Shown: positions 1-8,731, numbered from the stretch's first letter. The stretch is DNA of 47,511 nt from 62-47 sp049647485 (GCA_049647485.1 JBARXT010000171.1:1-47511); one strand, 5' to 3'. Notes: generated from the sequence alone by a model not told the origin. Program-made: numbers and translations.

Positions 1-657
1 GATCACCGCCGCACGATCCCCCATCATTCCCGCAGGCATAATTGCGGGCGCACCTTTCTCTGGCCCGTCGTTGCTTGAATCGGTCATGAAGCGAAGATTG
101 CGTTCCCAGAACGCACGCGTCTTTCCGTCGGCGGTAGCAACCCGATAAGTATCACGGCAATAGGTGATCGCCTTTACCTGCTTGGCGGGCTCAATCTTCT
201 TCAGATTTGGGTCGCGGCCTCCGCCCATCATTCCGCCCATGCCTTTCATCTGCGTCTGCGCGGATTGCGTGGGTGCGGCTCCCGGCTTGGTGGCCTCCTT
301 GAGGAACGCCAACAGGTCTGCGCGGGCGCCGGGGTCCTCGATGCCGTCGAACGGCATGTCGTTGTCCGGCACCATCCGCTTTGGATCAGTCAACCATCCG
401 TCGAGCGCACGATCGTCCCAGATAATTCCCGATGACTTAAGCGCATCGGAATAACGGTCGAAACTCGGCAGCGACCCGGCCTTCCGTCCCCACAGGTTGG
501 CCAGACTTGGTCCTGTCATGTTGCGGCCGGGTTCGAGCGAGTGGCACGGCGCGCAGGCTCTGAAGTCGCGCTGACCGCGTGCGGCATCGCCCTGCTCGGC
601 GAGAGCCGGCGTCAGCAATGCGCCGGCGAACAGTGCCGCGATCCCGAATATTCTCAT
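1..657 (-). CDS. Cytochrome c with extra C-terminal FWE-NLR domain, partial
   Basis: A secreted c-type cytochrome whose 3' end lies beyond the left edge of the window; 219 codons are present. It opens with a signal peptide (MRIFGIAALFAGALLTPALA), followed by a single haem site CAPCH near residue 36 and a class I cytochrome fold to about residue 125 that ends in a WLTDPK...DMPF segment, where the Met is the likely axial ligand. After a linker, about 65 residues (YRVATADGK, FWERNLRF, GDRAAV) match the C-terminal domain of the cytochrome at 13557-14261 and the Tat protein at 12935-13378. The start ATG at 657 overlaps the stop of the microprotein gene at 654-791 by ATGA, so the two are translationally coupled. 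Electron transfer in the periplasm is inferred from the family; the extra domain's role is unknown. Confidence 0.85.
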   Translation of the reverse strand, partial: MRIFGIAALFAGALLTPALAEQGDAARGQRDFRACAPCHSLEPGRNMTGPSLANLWGRKAGSLPSFDRYSDALKSSGIIWDDRALDGWLTDPKRMVPDNDMPFDGIEDPGARADLLAFLKEATKPGAAPTQSAQTQMKGMGGMMGGGRDPNLKKIEPAKQVKAITYCRDTYRVATADGKTRAFWERNLRFMTDSSNDGPEKGAPAIMPAGMMGDRAAVI

Positions 658-791
658 GGTCGGTCTCCTTTGCGTCCGGACAACAGATACTTGACGAGCG
701 CCGCCGCGGTCAGGATCAGCACGACGATGACCAGCAGCCCGACCAGCGCCACGCCCCACATCATCCCGGGCATCATCATTCCGTCCATCAT
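654..791 (-). CDS. Met-rich single-pass membrane microprotein (45 aa)
   Basis: A 45-residue protein. The N-terminus is methionine-rich (MMDGMMMPGMMWG), one hydrophobic helix follows (about residues 13-33), and the tail is short and basic, beginning LVKYLLSGRK. The start has a GAGGTG ribosome site five bases upstream, and the stop overlaps the cytochrome start by four bases, which supports real translation. A close relative sits at 16418-16540. Both lie directly downstream of a cusA remnant, so the original order was cusA followed by microprotein. The clustered Met residues suggest Cu(I) binding at the membrane surface, possibly helping the RND pump, but this is inference. I do not recognise a named family. 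Confidence 0.7.
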   Translation of the reverse strand: MMDGMMMPGMMWGVALVGLLVIVVLILTAAALVKYLLSGRKGDRP

Positions 792-799
792 GGCTCACC

Positions 800-1923
800 T
801 CATTTGGCTGGTTCCGGAATATGCTGTGTCACTCTCTTTACAGGAGCCGAAGGCGTTGCAGATTGATCGCTGCCGCCGTTCGGAAGTCGGTATCCCTTGA
901 CCAAGCCGAAGATCGCCGGGATCACGATCAGCGTCAGCAACGTCGACGAGATCATGCCACCGATCATCGGCACCGCGATCCTCTGCATGATTTCGGAACC
1001 GGTGCCGGTGCTCCACATGATCGGCAGCAGGCCCGCCATGATGGCGACGACCGTCATCATCTTCGGCCGCACCCGCTCGACCGCGCCTTCCATGATCGCA
1101 TCATAAAGGTCTCGACGCGTAACCTTCCGGTCCTTGAGTGTGCATCGCAATTTGACCTCATCAAAGGCCTGATTGAGATAGATCAGCATAACCACCCCGG
1201 TTTCGGCGGCGACGCCTGCCAGTGCGATGAATCCGACGGCGACGGCGACGGACAGGTTGAAGTTCAACAACCACATCAGCCACAGGCCACCAACCAGGGC
1301 AAACGGCAGCGACAGCATGACGATCATGGTTTCGGGGATGGAGCGGAAGTTGAGGTACAGCAGCAGAAAGATGATCAGCAGCGTCACCGGCACTACGATT
1401 TTCAACCGTGCGGTGGCCCGCTCGAGATACTCGTACTGGCCGCTCCAGACCACGTAGTAGCCCGGTGGAAACGCGATGCTGGTATTGACGGTGAAGCGCT
1501 GGCGACCCTCAACGGTCGTGGTCACCGTCTGCCCCCCAGTGCGGTGGCGATCACGTCCTGCACGTCCTGGATCATAATGCCGTAACGCGCCAGCGCCATC
1601 CGATCGGGCGTGATCTCGAGATAGTATCCGCCGATGCCGCGCTCGGCATAAGCCGACGATGTGCCCGGCACCGCCTTCAGAACCCGCTCGACTTGTTTCG
1701 CCAGCTTGTCGATCCCATCCAGATCGGGGCCGATCACCGTGACGCCGACCGGTGTCCGGATTCCGGTCGACAACATGTCGATGCGGGCCTTGATTGGCAT
1801 GGTCCAGGCATTGGAGACGCCCGGGAATTGCAACGCCTTGTCCATTTCGGCGGTGAGGCTATCGATCGTCGCGCCGGGGCGCCATTGCCGCTTCGGCTTG
1901 AGGTTGATCACGGTCTCGAACAA
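800..1923 (-). pseudogene. cusA remnant (RND copper/silver efflux pump, 3' half)
   Basis: The sequence matches the intact CusA at 26832-30029 from about its residue 614 to its end. The whole N-terminal half is missing. The reading frame breaks at 1532-1537: a run of six G (minus strand) reads GGRR-stop, where one more G would restore GGQTVTTTVEG. About 80 residues are also deleted between the TVN and FPPGYY segments. The remaining C-terminal part (EYLERA, LIIFLLLYLNF, FIALAGVAAETGVVML, DLYDAIM, RVRPKMM) is well conserved. The upstream break falls immediately after the methyltransferase stop codon at 1927, as if a deletion joined the two genes. The lost G alone could be an assembly error, but the other deletions make a functional pump impossible. 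Confidence 0.9.
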
Positions 1924-1926
1924 AAC

Positions 1927-2604
1927 TTAGCGCTTTCGTGCTTTCACGATCGAAATCCGTCCTGACTCGAATGAATGAGATGACATCCGTGACGCGCCTG
2001 CGAGGCCAGCTTTCGCTAGAAAATCAACCCAACTACCGTCGAAGTGTGGCGTTACCGCAGCGACTCCTGAGATGCGTCCCGCTAGCTCGAGAATCCGCCG
2101 TTCTTTAGCATTTTCCGGCTTGTCGAAATCGACTGCTCGTAACGTCCCACCATGCCGTAGAACCCGGCCCATCTCTTTAATAATGCCAAGCTTTGCCTCC
2201 GGAGGATTGTCATGGAGCGCAAGCGTACAAATAACCGCATCGAACGAACCCGCGTTCAGCGGAAGCTTGCCCAGAAGAGACGCATGAACAACAGTAATGT
2301 TCCCGAGCTGTTTCCGAGCAGCACTAAGCCGCATCCTTTCGGCAGCCTTTGAGTTTGGGTCCACAATGACGAAAGTTGCTTCGGGATATCGAAGCGCGAG
2401 CGAAATCGCCGTGGAGGAACTGTGCGGCCCAAAATTGAGTATCCGATCACCTGCCTTGGGCTTAAGAGAAGCGACGAGTTCTTCCTGCCAGCTTGCATCG
2501 CGAGCCAAGATGGCAAACGAAAGATTATAAAACAGTTTAGCAACCCAAAATCGGTACCGGACTAATAGTCCTGGCGAACCTTGCTTGATAGATGACTTGA
2601 TCAC
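1927..2604 (-). CDS. Class I SAM-dependent methyltransferase
   Basis: A 225-residue methyltransferase of the UbiE/COQ5-like class. Motif I appears as ILNFGPHSSSTA near residue 57 (a degenerate form lacking the usual GxGxG), the acidic end of beta-2 as VIVDPN, and motif IV/post-I as FDAVICTLALHD with VLRHGGTLRAVDFD. Translation starts at GTG 2604 with GGAG eight bases upstream. It follows the nrsF remnant by about 110 bases on the same strand. The substrate cannot be read from sequence. Unlike the genes on both sides it has no frame damage, so it may still be under selection. Its 3' end is abutted directly by the cusA remnant. Confidence 0.8.
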   Translation of the reverse strand: MIKSSIKQGSPGLLVRYRFWVAKLFYNLSFAILARDASWQEELVASLKPKAGDRILNFGPHSSSTAISLALRYPEATFVIVDPNSKAAERMRLSAARKQLGNITVVHASLLGKLPLNAGSFDAVICTLALHDNPPEAKLGIIKEMGRVLRHGGTLRAVDFDKPENAKERRILELAGRISGVAAVTPHFDGSWVDFLAKAGLAGASRMSSHSFESGRISIVKARKR

Positions 2605-2717
2605 CGTTCGTCTCCGCCGGCGTTAAGTTGGTGTACGGGCCGCCAACGGACCTGTCCGTGTGGCGCAGCATAGCAACTGTTCGTCGACCAAGACGTACGA
2701 CGCCGACATCAAGCAAA

Positions 2718-3354
2718 TCACCACTGCAGCAGGCCCGGGCCGAGCTTGCTCCCCACGACGGCACAGATGACGATCGGGAAGCTGTACCAAAGTGCGATCG
2801 ATGGAAGCGCCCCATCCACACAAGGGAAGGCGCACGCCAATGCGGCAAGGCCGCCTGCCACGAGACCGGCGATTTCGCCGGCGCGCATTGGATCGGTTGA
2901 CGCCCCCACGCGCAGGCCCCAGATAATGCACGCGAAAGGCAAGACCGCGAGCACCGGAATCGCGACATGTCGTCCAATCCCGCCCGACGATCATGCCGGC
3001 CCAGCTAGACCAATGAGACAAAGCGAGAGCCACGGTAGCTGATACTGCGACCGTAGCGAATGGAATGAAGACGAGCTTGGGAAGACTGTACATCCGCGCT
3101 TCAGGACGTGTTAGCTGAGGCAGGAATACCGCCGCAGTTGCAACAACGCCTGACGCAAAGAAGATCTTGATCAACAGGGTGCCCAGGGTTCTTCCACTCG
3201 GAAATTCAATGCGAGGATTAAAAAGCAGGAGCATCGCGCCGAAAGCTGCCGCTGTGCCGAGCGCGACGGCGAGGATCATCGTCCACATGATACGCCGCCG
3301 CCCCACCGGCGTGAGGTCCGCGGCGAGTAATTCAATCAGCTGATCGGTTGTCAT
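2718..3354 (-). pseudogene. nrsF remnant (anti-sigma factor for an ECF sigma), frameshifted
   Basis: A second copy of the NrsF (DUF1109) multi-pass anti-sigma protein whose intact relative is at 23467-24108. The first frame starts at ATG 3354 (GGAAGG ribosome site; MTTDQLIELLAADLTPV) and covers about the first 127 residues. Near 2960-2975 the homology shifts into another frame, which carries VLAVLPFACIIWGLR, GEIAGLVAGG and the conserved ending CAVVGSKLGPGLLQW. Full-length NrsF has six predicted helices, and all six are recognisable when both frames are joined. No ECF sigma gene adjoins this copy, so its partner has been lost or was never here. The frameshift should abolish function unless it is a sequencing error. 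Confidence 0.85.
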
Positions 3355-3403
3355 GGCCTTCCTTTCTCGCGCCAATAGCTATATCGATTCCTCGTAGCAG
3401 CGA

Positions 3404-4254
3404 TCAGTAGTTCCCGGAATTAACGGTTTGGACGGGACCGTTGTCCAGTTGCCTGGAGAGTGTGAACGCCGCATCCGAGAACATCCAGGAAGCGACGGCC
3501 TGGTTGCCGACAAATTTTCCAACGTGGCCATCCGCGTCGCTCGCAAAGATCGAAGCGGTGTGGATGCCGATGAGGGCGTAACCTGACCCGTCTCGCAGCA
3601 GTAGCGGGGCTCCAGAAGAACCAGGCCGCGCCACACAGGTGTGAAGGAGTGTATCCCATACCAGATCGCGAACACTGCAGACCGGATCGACGCTAAGGAC
3701 TTCGGCGTTGCCGATATCGTTCGAATACGCCGGCAAGAGGATTTGCCGTTCAGACAACTCTTCGGTCCTCAACGAACGATGGCTCAGAAGAAGCGGCTGG
3801 ACGTCCGTAGGCGCGCGATTAAGAACAAGTATAGCCCAATCTCTCGAAGCATCCCGGACAGATTCGTGCGTAAGGCTCTGCTTCGATCCGACGGCCCTGT
3901 TGCCTGGAAGGGTCCAAGATCAGCTCCCGCTTGATAGGCCAGATGGAACGAAAAATTGGATTTTCTTGTCGTGCCGTCTCTTTCAGCGACGCAATGACCT
4001 GCCGTAATGATGATCCTTGGATTGAGCACGATCGCTGCTGTACACGTCATTGTTCCTTTGAATTTTCCGATCGCCGAATAAGGCGCCAAGCTTGCATCGA
4101 CGATCTGATGATGGTCGATCTCAGAGCCGCTATACCATGCATCGTCGCGCTGGCCTGCTGAATGCGGATTGAAGCCCGAGGGTAACGCAGTAAATGCAAC
4201 GGGAAGCAAAACGACAAGGCTTCCCAGTACGGCCAAAGTTTGTGAGGTTATCAT
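3404..4254 (-). pseudogene. Trypsin-like serine protease, frameshifted
   Basis: A secreted S1-family protease split over two frames. The start at 4254 has a GGGAGGA ribosome site. The signal peptide is MITSQTLAVLGSLVVLLPVA. Catalytic His lies in IITAGHC; Asp lies in RDWAILVL, readable only after a frame change near 3900; Ser lies in RPGSSGAPLL. With the frame corrected all three catalytic residues are present and the length (about 280 residues) is normal for the family. The break is not in a homopolymer. If intact it would act in the periplasm. It lies just upstream of the nrsF remnant on the same strand. Confidence 0.8.
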
Positions 4255-4463
4255 TTCGTCCTCCCGGTCATTGCGTTGTCGCAATGCCAACCAATGGGAT
4301 AACGGTTCGGCTGTTGACTGCTGATCTCAGGCGCCGCGCATTGAGATTATCGTCCGCCAGCAATCCGAACGATTAACCACCGAAATGAATTGTTCGAGGA
4401 AGCCTTCAGGCTTGATGTTGACCTGATGCACACGAACCTGCGATGCCCGCGGGTGCGGCCATC

Positions 4464-4829
4464 TCAACTGATGACGATAAGTCTCGGCGGAGGTGGATCA
4501 GGTGCGCGGCCGTGATCGAGAGCGGCTTCAAAAACGGATGGCGTTGCTGCCGGGAGGCTGACCAATGCCAGAACAATCACAAGTGGAGCGAGGGCACTTG
4601 CCGTACTGCAACCGGTACCGCAAGCAACTGCACACGCGTCGCAAGCCTTTCCGAAGCATCGGCCGCATTTCATCGACATGCGACTTGCTTGACGAGGAAT
4701 TGCAGATTGAACAAGGGTGGCTTGGGTCACAATCGGGGCTTCTGGGCGCGCACTCGTCTGCCCGACCGTAGGCAGCATCAATGCCATGGCTAGCAACAGC
4801 AAGGACAACGAACGTACGATGGCTTCCAT
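4464..4829 (-). CDS. Small Cys-rich exported or membrane protein of the copper operons
   Basis: A protein of 121 residues from ATG 4829. A hydrophobic N-terminus (VRSLSLLLLAMALMLPTVG) acts as signal or anchor. A cysteine cluster follows (CGRCFGKACDACAVACGTGC), then a second hydrophobic stretch and a proline-rich ending PDPPPPR. The protein at 15816-16163 has the same plan and the same kind of ending (PDPYPPRSVVLS), and that at 43683-44159 is a more distant relative. The six clustered Cys suggest metal binding. It is the last gene of the long leftward run and lies 175 bases beyond ccdA. Function is not known; resemblance to DUF2946-type proteins near copper genes is only an impression. The start is uncertain because no strong ribosome site is visible. 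Confidence 0.6.
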   Translation of the reverse strand: MEAIVRSLSLLLLAMALMLPTVGQTSARPEAPIVTQATLVQSAIPRQASRMSMKCGRCFGKACDACAVACGTGCSTASALAPLVIVLALVSLPAATPSVFEAALDHGRAPDPPPPRLIVIS

Positions 4830-5004
4830 ATCGATAGGATAGCAAAAACGCTCGGCTGAGCGCCACCTAATTGGCGTTGACGAGGTGGCAAGGCCGGACG
4901 CGAGTGCGATGCACAATTCCGTCAACGATACCGACCCAGTCGGCTTGCAACCTTGGCAAGATCAAACAACTCGAAGCATCGCGACCCTGTTGAAAACTTG
5001 TCGC

Positions 5005-5742
5005 TCATCCTATGGTGGACAACAGCGGAAAGGTTTCCAACAGCCAGAATGAAAACGTCGAAAGCTGGCCGGTTATAATCGCCACGCCCATGAGGACCAT
5101 GATGCTTCCCGCGACAATCTGAAGGATCCGGCCGACACGACCGATCGACTTGAGCCTTGCCAACAGCCCGCCCGTAAACAAGGCCACCAATAAAAACGGC
5201 AGACCAAGCCCGAGCGAATACACAGCAAGAAGCTTCACCCCTTCGGCAACCGTGGCCGAGGCTGCACTTACCGTGAGGATCGCGCCAAGCATGGGACCAA
5301 TGCAGGGAGTCCAGCCAAACGCGAATGCCATTCCTAGGAGATAGGCGGCGACCGGGCGGCCGCCCGGAAGCACAATATCAAACCTGAAATCACGCTGAAG
5401 CCAGAAAGGACGCAGCAGTCCGGTCGCAAAAAGGCCAAAGCCAATCACGACCAGCCCGCCAATCAGATTCAGCTCGTAGCGATAAGAGATGAGCGCTTGG
5501 CCGAGAGCCGTTGCGCTTGCACCTAGGATTACGAAAATTGTCGCGAATCCCAGCACAAAGCAGGTACTCAGGGCAAGCGCACGTGCTCGCACGACCAGCG
5601 CTCGCGACGCGCTCGAATCCGGCATCGATTGCCCGGCAATGTACGACACGTAACCGGGCACCAACGGCAGGACGCAAGGCGACAAGAACGAAATGACGCC
5701 CGCAATAAAGACGGCTGAAGTCGCAGCAACCGAACTTTCCAT
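5005..5742 (-). CDS. ccdA: CcdA-type cytochrome c biogenesis / thiol-electron transporter
   Basis: An inner-membrane protein of 245 residues with six predicted helices. It belongs to the DsbD transmembrane family, which passes electrons from cytoplasmic thioredoxin to periplasmic thiol proteins. The two signature proline-flanked cysteines are present: SFLSPCVLPLVPGY in helix 1 and FGWTPCIGPMLG in helix 4. The ATG at 5742 is preceded in frame by GTG 5745. The upstream dsbA-like gene ends 28 bases away. In this operon it would keep the DsbA, TlpA, CcmG and Sco proteins (and apocytochrome cysteines) reduced. The family assignment is firm; the exact client here is inferred. Confidence 0.92.
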   Translation of the reverse strand: MESSVAATSAVFIAGVISFLSPCVLPLVPGYVSYIAGQSMPDSSASRALVVRARALALSTCFVLGFATIFVILGASATALGQALISYRYELNLIGGLVVIGFGLFATGLLRPFWLQRDFRFDIVLPGGRPVAAYLLGMAFAFGWTPCIGPMLGAILTVSAASATVAEGVKLLAVYSLGLGLPFLLVALFTGGLLARLKSIGRVGRILQIVAGSIMVLMGVAIITGQLSTFSFWLLETFPLLSTIG

Positions 5743-5773
5743 CACTTGTCAAAACCGTCGGGTTTCGTCCTCG

Positions 5774-6568
5774 TCATTGCCGATGCTCTCGCGCTGTACG
5801 AATCATCGTCTGTAGGGTCTTCAGATCGGTCGCACCGCGCAGAATCTGATCACCTACAACAAAGCCTGGCGTGCCGTTGATGCGGAGCGCCTGAGCCAAT
5901 GCAAAGTTCTTGGCAATCAGCGCCTCAATTGCAGGGTCTTTCATGTCGGCGTTGAGACGATCCATATCCAGTCCCACCGCGGCGGCGACCTCCTTGACCT
6001 TTCCTGAATCAACCGCGCCGTGCACCTCATAGAGCGCCCTATGGAACGCAACATACTTGCCTTGTTTGTTGGCCGCGAGTGCCGCTTTGGCAGCAACGAT
6101 CGAGTTTGGCCCCAGAATCGGGAACTCCTTGTAAGCCACGCGCAGTTTTGGATCGGATTCCTCGGCCTTGGTCACGACTGACGCGACCTGGCGACAATAG
6201 GGGCAGTTATAGTCAAAGAATTCCACAAGAGTGATGTCCCCATCGACATTCCCGCTCACCGGGGTGGCCGCATCACGAAAAATCTCGTCTGCGCGGCTTT
6301 TGACAATCGCCTGAACTTCGGTCTCGTCTTTGGCGCGTTGACGCGCCTCAAGTTGATTGACAGACTGCATGATAACGTCAGGGTGAGCCATCAGATAGTC
6401 ATGCACGCGACGTTCAAATTCGTCGTTCGGCGCGCCTGTCGAGAGATTCGCGGTCTGCTGTCGGCGGAATCCGGGATCGAAAGCAAGCCATGCAGCGGCC
6501 GCACTCACCAGAACAAGCGGCAAAACCAACCAAGCGACACGGCGCCCTGTCCAAAATCTTTGTGTCAT
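5774..6568 (-). CDS. DsbA/Com1-family thiol-disulfide oxidoreductase
   Basis: A membrane-anchored periplasmic thioredoxin-fold protein of 264 residues. The N-terminal helix at residues 11-30 is a signal anchor. The segment DEFERRVHDYLMAHPDVI is typical of the DsbA/Com1 group, the active site is C122-P-Y-C125, and the cis-Pro loop reads INGTPGFVVGDQ. The start at 6568 has GAGGGG upstream. It lies between the CtaG fusion (12 bases) and ccdA (28 bases), so the three are co-transcribed. Its likely role is to oxidise, isomerise or shuttle disulfides in copper-binding Cys pairs of the neighbouring Sco and oxidase proteins. Whether it works as an oxidant or reductant cannot be told from sequence. 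Confidence 0.9.
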   Translation of the reverse strand: MTQRFWTGRRVAWLVLPLVLVSAAAAWLAFDPGFRRQQTANLSTGAPNDEFERRVHDYLMAHPDVIMQSVNQLEARQRAKDETEVQAIVKSRADEIFRDAATPVSGNVDGDITLVEFFDYNCPYCRQVASVVTKAEESDPKLRVAYKEFPILGPNSIVAAKAALAANKQGKYVAFHRALYEVHGAVDSGKVKEVAAAVGLDMDRLNADMKDPAIEALIAKNFALAQALRINGTPGFVVGDQILRGATDLKTLQTMIRTAREHRQ

Positions 6569-6580
6569 CCGAACCCCTCG

Positions 6581-7555
6581 TCATTCTTTCCGATGCTGAT
6601 CTGTTGAACCCTGCGCAACCGATCTCGATTGTGATCGGGCACTCGTCTCGCGGGTTGCCTTTTCCAGGTAGGCAATGATGTCTCTCCGGGACGCCGCATC
6701 TACAACGCGCGCCGGCATTCTCACGCCAGCGATGAATTTGCGAGGATCGGTCAGCCAGCGATCGAGATTGTCAGCGGACCAGCTAAGACTGGTATTGGCC
6801 AGCGCAGGCGAATATTTATAACCGGCAGCAGAGCCGGCCTTGCGTTCAAACACGCCGCCAAGCATCGGTCCTGTCTTGTTGGCGCCAAGTGCATGGCACG
6901 AAGCGCACCTTTCGCTGAAGAGCGCCTGCCCGCGAACTGGGTCAGGTTCGGCACTGGCAACGAAGCGCGAAAGATCTTTGGCGTTCTCCGGCTTGACAGA
7001 GCGAAAGAACGTATATGACAGCGTAATGGCATCGACATCGCGCGTATCGGGATCGCTGGCTAACGCCGGGTCGACGAAGAAGACGACGGGCATATCGACC
7101 TTCTGATGTGCGTTGAGACGCTCCTCGTCAAAGCAGAAACATTGGATCTTATTGAAGTAGATACCCGTAGTCTGAGGCGTTACGTTAAACGTGGCATGCC
7201 CAACGATAGCCTGATCCGTGAGATTTTCGGCTGTGAAGGATACAAGCTGCTGCTCCCCGAGACGGACTTTCACTTCGCGCTGCACCGGCTCAAAACGCCA
7301 GGGCAGGCCTGGCGCAACATTGCTATCGAACCGCACGGTAATGACACGACCTGAGATAGCGTTCATGTCGGAGTCAACCCTTTGCGTCGTGCCCCCATAG
7401 CCGGTTGCTGCACAGAACAGTCGGTAAAGCGTTGGCGAATATGCAACGACGCCAAGCATGATGCCGATGACGCCAATGGCCGGCACAACGACCCTCAAAT
7501 TTCTCCGTCGCGTGAGATTCATCATCGATACTTTCGCTGCTCGATCGTCGCTCAT
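6581..7555 (-). CDS. ctaG: CtaG/Cox11 copper chaperone fused to cytochrome c
   Basis: A 324-residue two-domain protein. Residues 19-195 are CtaG/Cox11, which inserts Cu into the CuB site of cytochrome oxidase. They comprise an inner-membrane anchor (residues 22-40), then the FDSNVAPGLPWRFEP segment, and the Cu-binding C139-F-C141 with GIYFNKIQCFCF. Residues 203-305 form a class I cytochrome c with C217-A-S-C220-H221 and axial Met 280 (GVRMPARV). CtaG alone is usually about 190-200 residues. There is no stop or frame change between the domains. The start ATG overlaps the PCuAC stop by four bases (ATGA), so the two copper carriers are coupled. The cytochrome may deliver electrons to keep copper as Cu(I) at the CFC site; this is inference. 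Confidence 0.92.
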   Translation of the reverse strand: MSDDRAAKVSMMNLTRRRNLRVVVPAIGVIGIMLGVVAYSPTLYRLFCAATGYGGTTQRVDSDMNAISGRVITVRFDSNVAPGLPWRFEPVQREVKVRLGEQQLVSFTAENLTDQAIVGHATFNVTPQTTGIYFNKIQCFCFDEERLNAHQKVDMPVVFFVDPALASDPDTRDVDAITLSYTFFRSVKPENAKDLSRFVASAEPDPVRGQALFSERCASCHALGANKTGPMLGGVFERKAGSAAGYKYSPALANTSLSWSADNLDRWLTDPRKFIAGVRMPARVVDAASRRDIIAYLEKATRETSARSQSRSVAQGSTDQHRKE

Positions 7556-8061
7556 TTCTTCATCGGCTTGTCAGCCCCGTGCGCCATCGATCCCATACTC
7601 CCGCCTTGCATGGCGCCAACCTTCGCAACGGAAGCTGCCACGTTGACTTTGCCGGCCTTTTCGAAATCCAGGGTCAGCGGGATAGTCTGGCCTTCCTTCA
7701 ACGGTTGTTTCAGTCCGACCAGCATCGCATGCGTATCACCGGGCTTTAGGATGACTTTCGCGCCGGGTGGAATATCCATCGCAGGCAGCTCACGCATACT
7801 GGAAACACCGTTTGCCTCGCTAACGCTGTGAAACTGGACCTTGTCTGCCACTGGCGTTGTCGCACCTAGCAGGCGATCCGGGATCGCACTTTTGTTGACC
7901 ACAGTCATGTACACCGCGCCAGCCTTCGCTCCTGCCGGTGTCGCGCGCGCCCACACGTGCTCGACAGCAATCGTATTGGCGTCCGCCGTTTGCGCTTCCA
8001 CCTGACCGCTGACGGACAACGCAACCGCCAACGCACCAATCAGTTTGTATGTGAGCTTCAT
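7552..8061 (-). CDS. PCu(A)C periplasmic copper chaperone
   Basis: A secreted 169-residue protein of the PCuAC (DUF461) family, which carries Cu(I) to the CuA site of cytochrome oxidase or to Sco. The signal peptide is residues 1-23 (ending GQVEAQ). The Cu-binding H-x(n)-M-x(n)-H-x-M pattern is visible as FHSVSEANGVSSM followed by GDTHAML, with MDIPPGAKVILKPG between. The C-terminal tail is Met/Lys-rich (GAMQGGSMGSMAHG), giving a second likely Cu site. It sits 12 bases after sco and overlaps ctaG by four. Its neighbours make delivery to an oxidase the natural role, although no oxidase subunit is in the window. Confidence 0.93.
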   Translation of the reverse strand: MKLTYKLIGALAVALSVSGQVEAQTADANTIAVEHVWARATPAGAKAGAVYMTVVNKSAIPDRLLGATTPVADKVQFHSVSEANGVSSMRELPAMDIPPGAKVILKPGDTHAMLVGLKQPLKEGQTIPLTLDFEKAGKVNVAASVAKVGAMQGGSMGSMAHGADKPMKK

Positions 8062-8073
8062 CTCATTTCTCCG

Positions 8074-8700
8074 TTACTGTCTTGAACGTGATATTTCCTT
8101 GCGCAGCCAGCTGGCGATCGCTTCGCCATCCTCGCTGCCCTGGATGACGCTCACGAATTTTCCCGTGGGACTCATCAGATAGAGGTAACCGCTGTGCGAG
8201 ACGAGATAATCCCTGTCATCGGTCCCTGACTTCTGTTGCGCGACGTAGATACGGTATTCCTTGACGACGCGATCGATCTGCGCCTGAGTGCCCGTCAACC
8301 CGAGGATCCGTGAGTCAAACGATTTTAGGTACTCGCTCAAGACGTCCCGCGTATCGCGCGCGGGATCGATGGTAATGAACATGGGCTGGATCTTGACCGC
8401 ATCCGAACCGAGCTTCTCGAGCGCCACGGTCATGTTGTTGAGCGTCGTCGGACAAACATCCGGGCAAAATGTGTAACCGAAGAAAATGAGGGCCCACTTG
8501 CCCAGATAGGTTTTCTCGCTGACGACTTCGCCATTCGTTGCAACGAGCGTGAACGGGCCGCCAATGAGAGGGGTACCGGACGTTGTTGGTTTTGGTAACG
8601 ATGGCGTCACCGGGCTAATGGTCCGCCACGCCCAAGCTATCGCAACAGACGTTGCGATAGCGAGAGCGACGATAATCAGAAATTTGCGTAGGCTTCTCAT
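8074..8700 (-). CDS. SCO1/SenC copper chaperone
   Basis: A membrane-anchored periplasmic thioredoxin-like protein of 208 residues. The signal anchor is residues 6-26. The copper site is C79-P-D-V-C83 in FFGYTFCPDVCPTT together with H169 in YLVSHSGYLYL, all three conserved. The family matures the CuA centre of cytochrome oxidase and can act as a disulfide reductase for it. Length is normal. It follows the small cytochrome c gene by 31 bases and precedes PCuAC by 12. Sco, PCuAC and CtaG in series give a complete periplasmic copper relay. Confidence 0.94.
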   Translation of the reverse strand: MRSLRKFLIIVALAIATSVAIAWAWRTISPVTPSLPKPTTSGTPLIGGPFTLVATNGEVVSEKTYLGKWALIFFGYTFCPDVCPTTLNNMTVALEKLGSDAVKIQPMFITIDPARDTRDVLSEYLKSFDSRILGLTGTQAQIDRVVKEYRIYVAQQKSGTDDRDYLVSHSGYLYLMSPTGKFVSVIQGSEDGEAIASWLRKEISRSRQ

Positions 8701-8731
8701 AAGAATCGATTGTCCTTGCGATAATCGAGGG

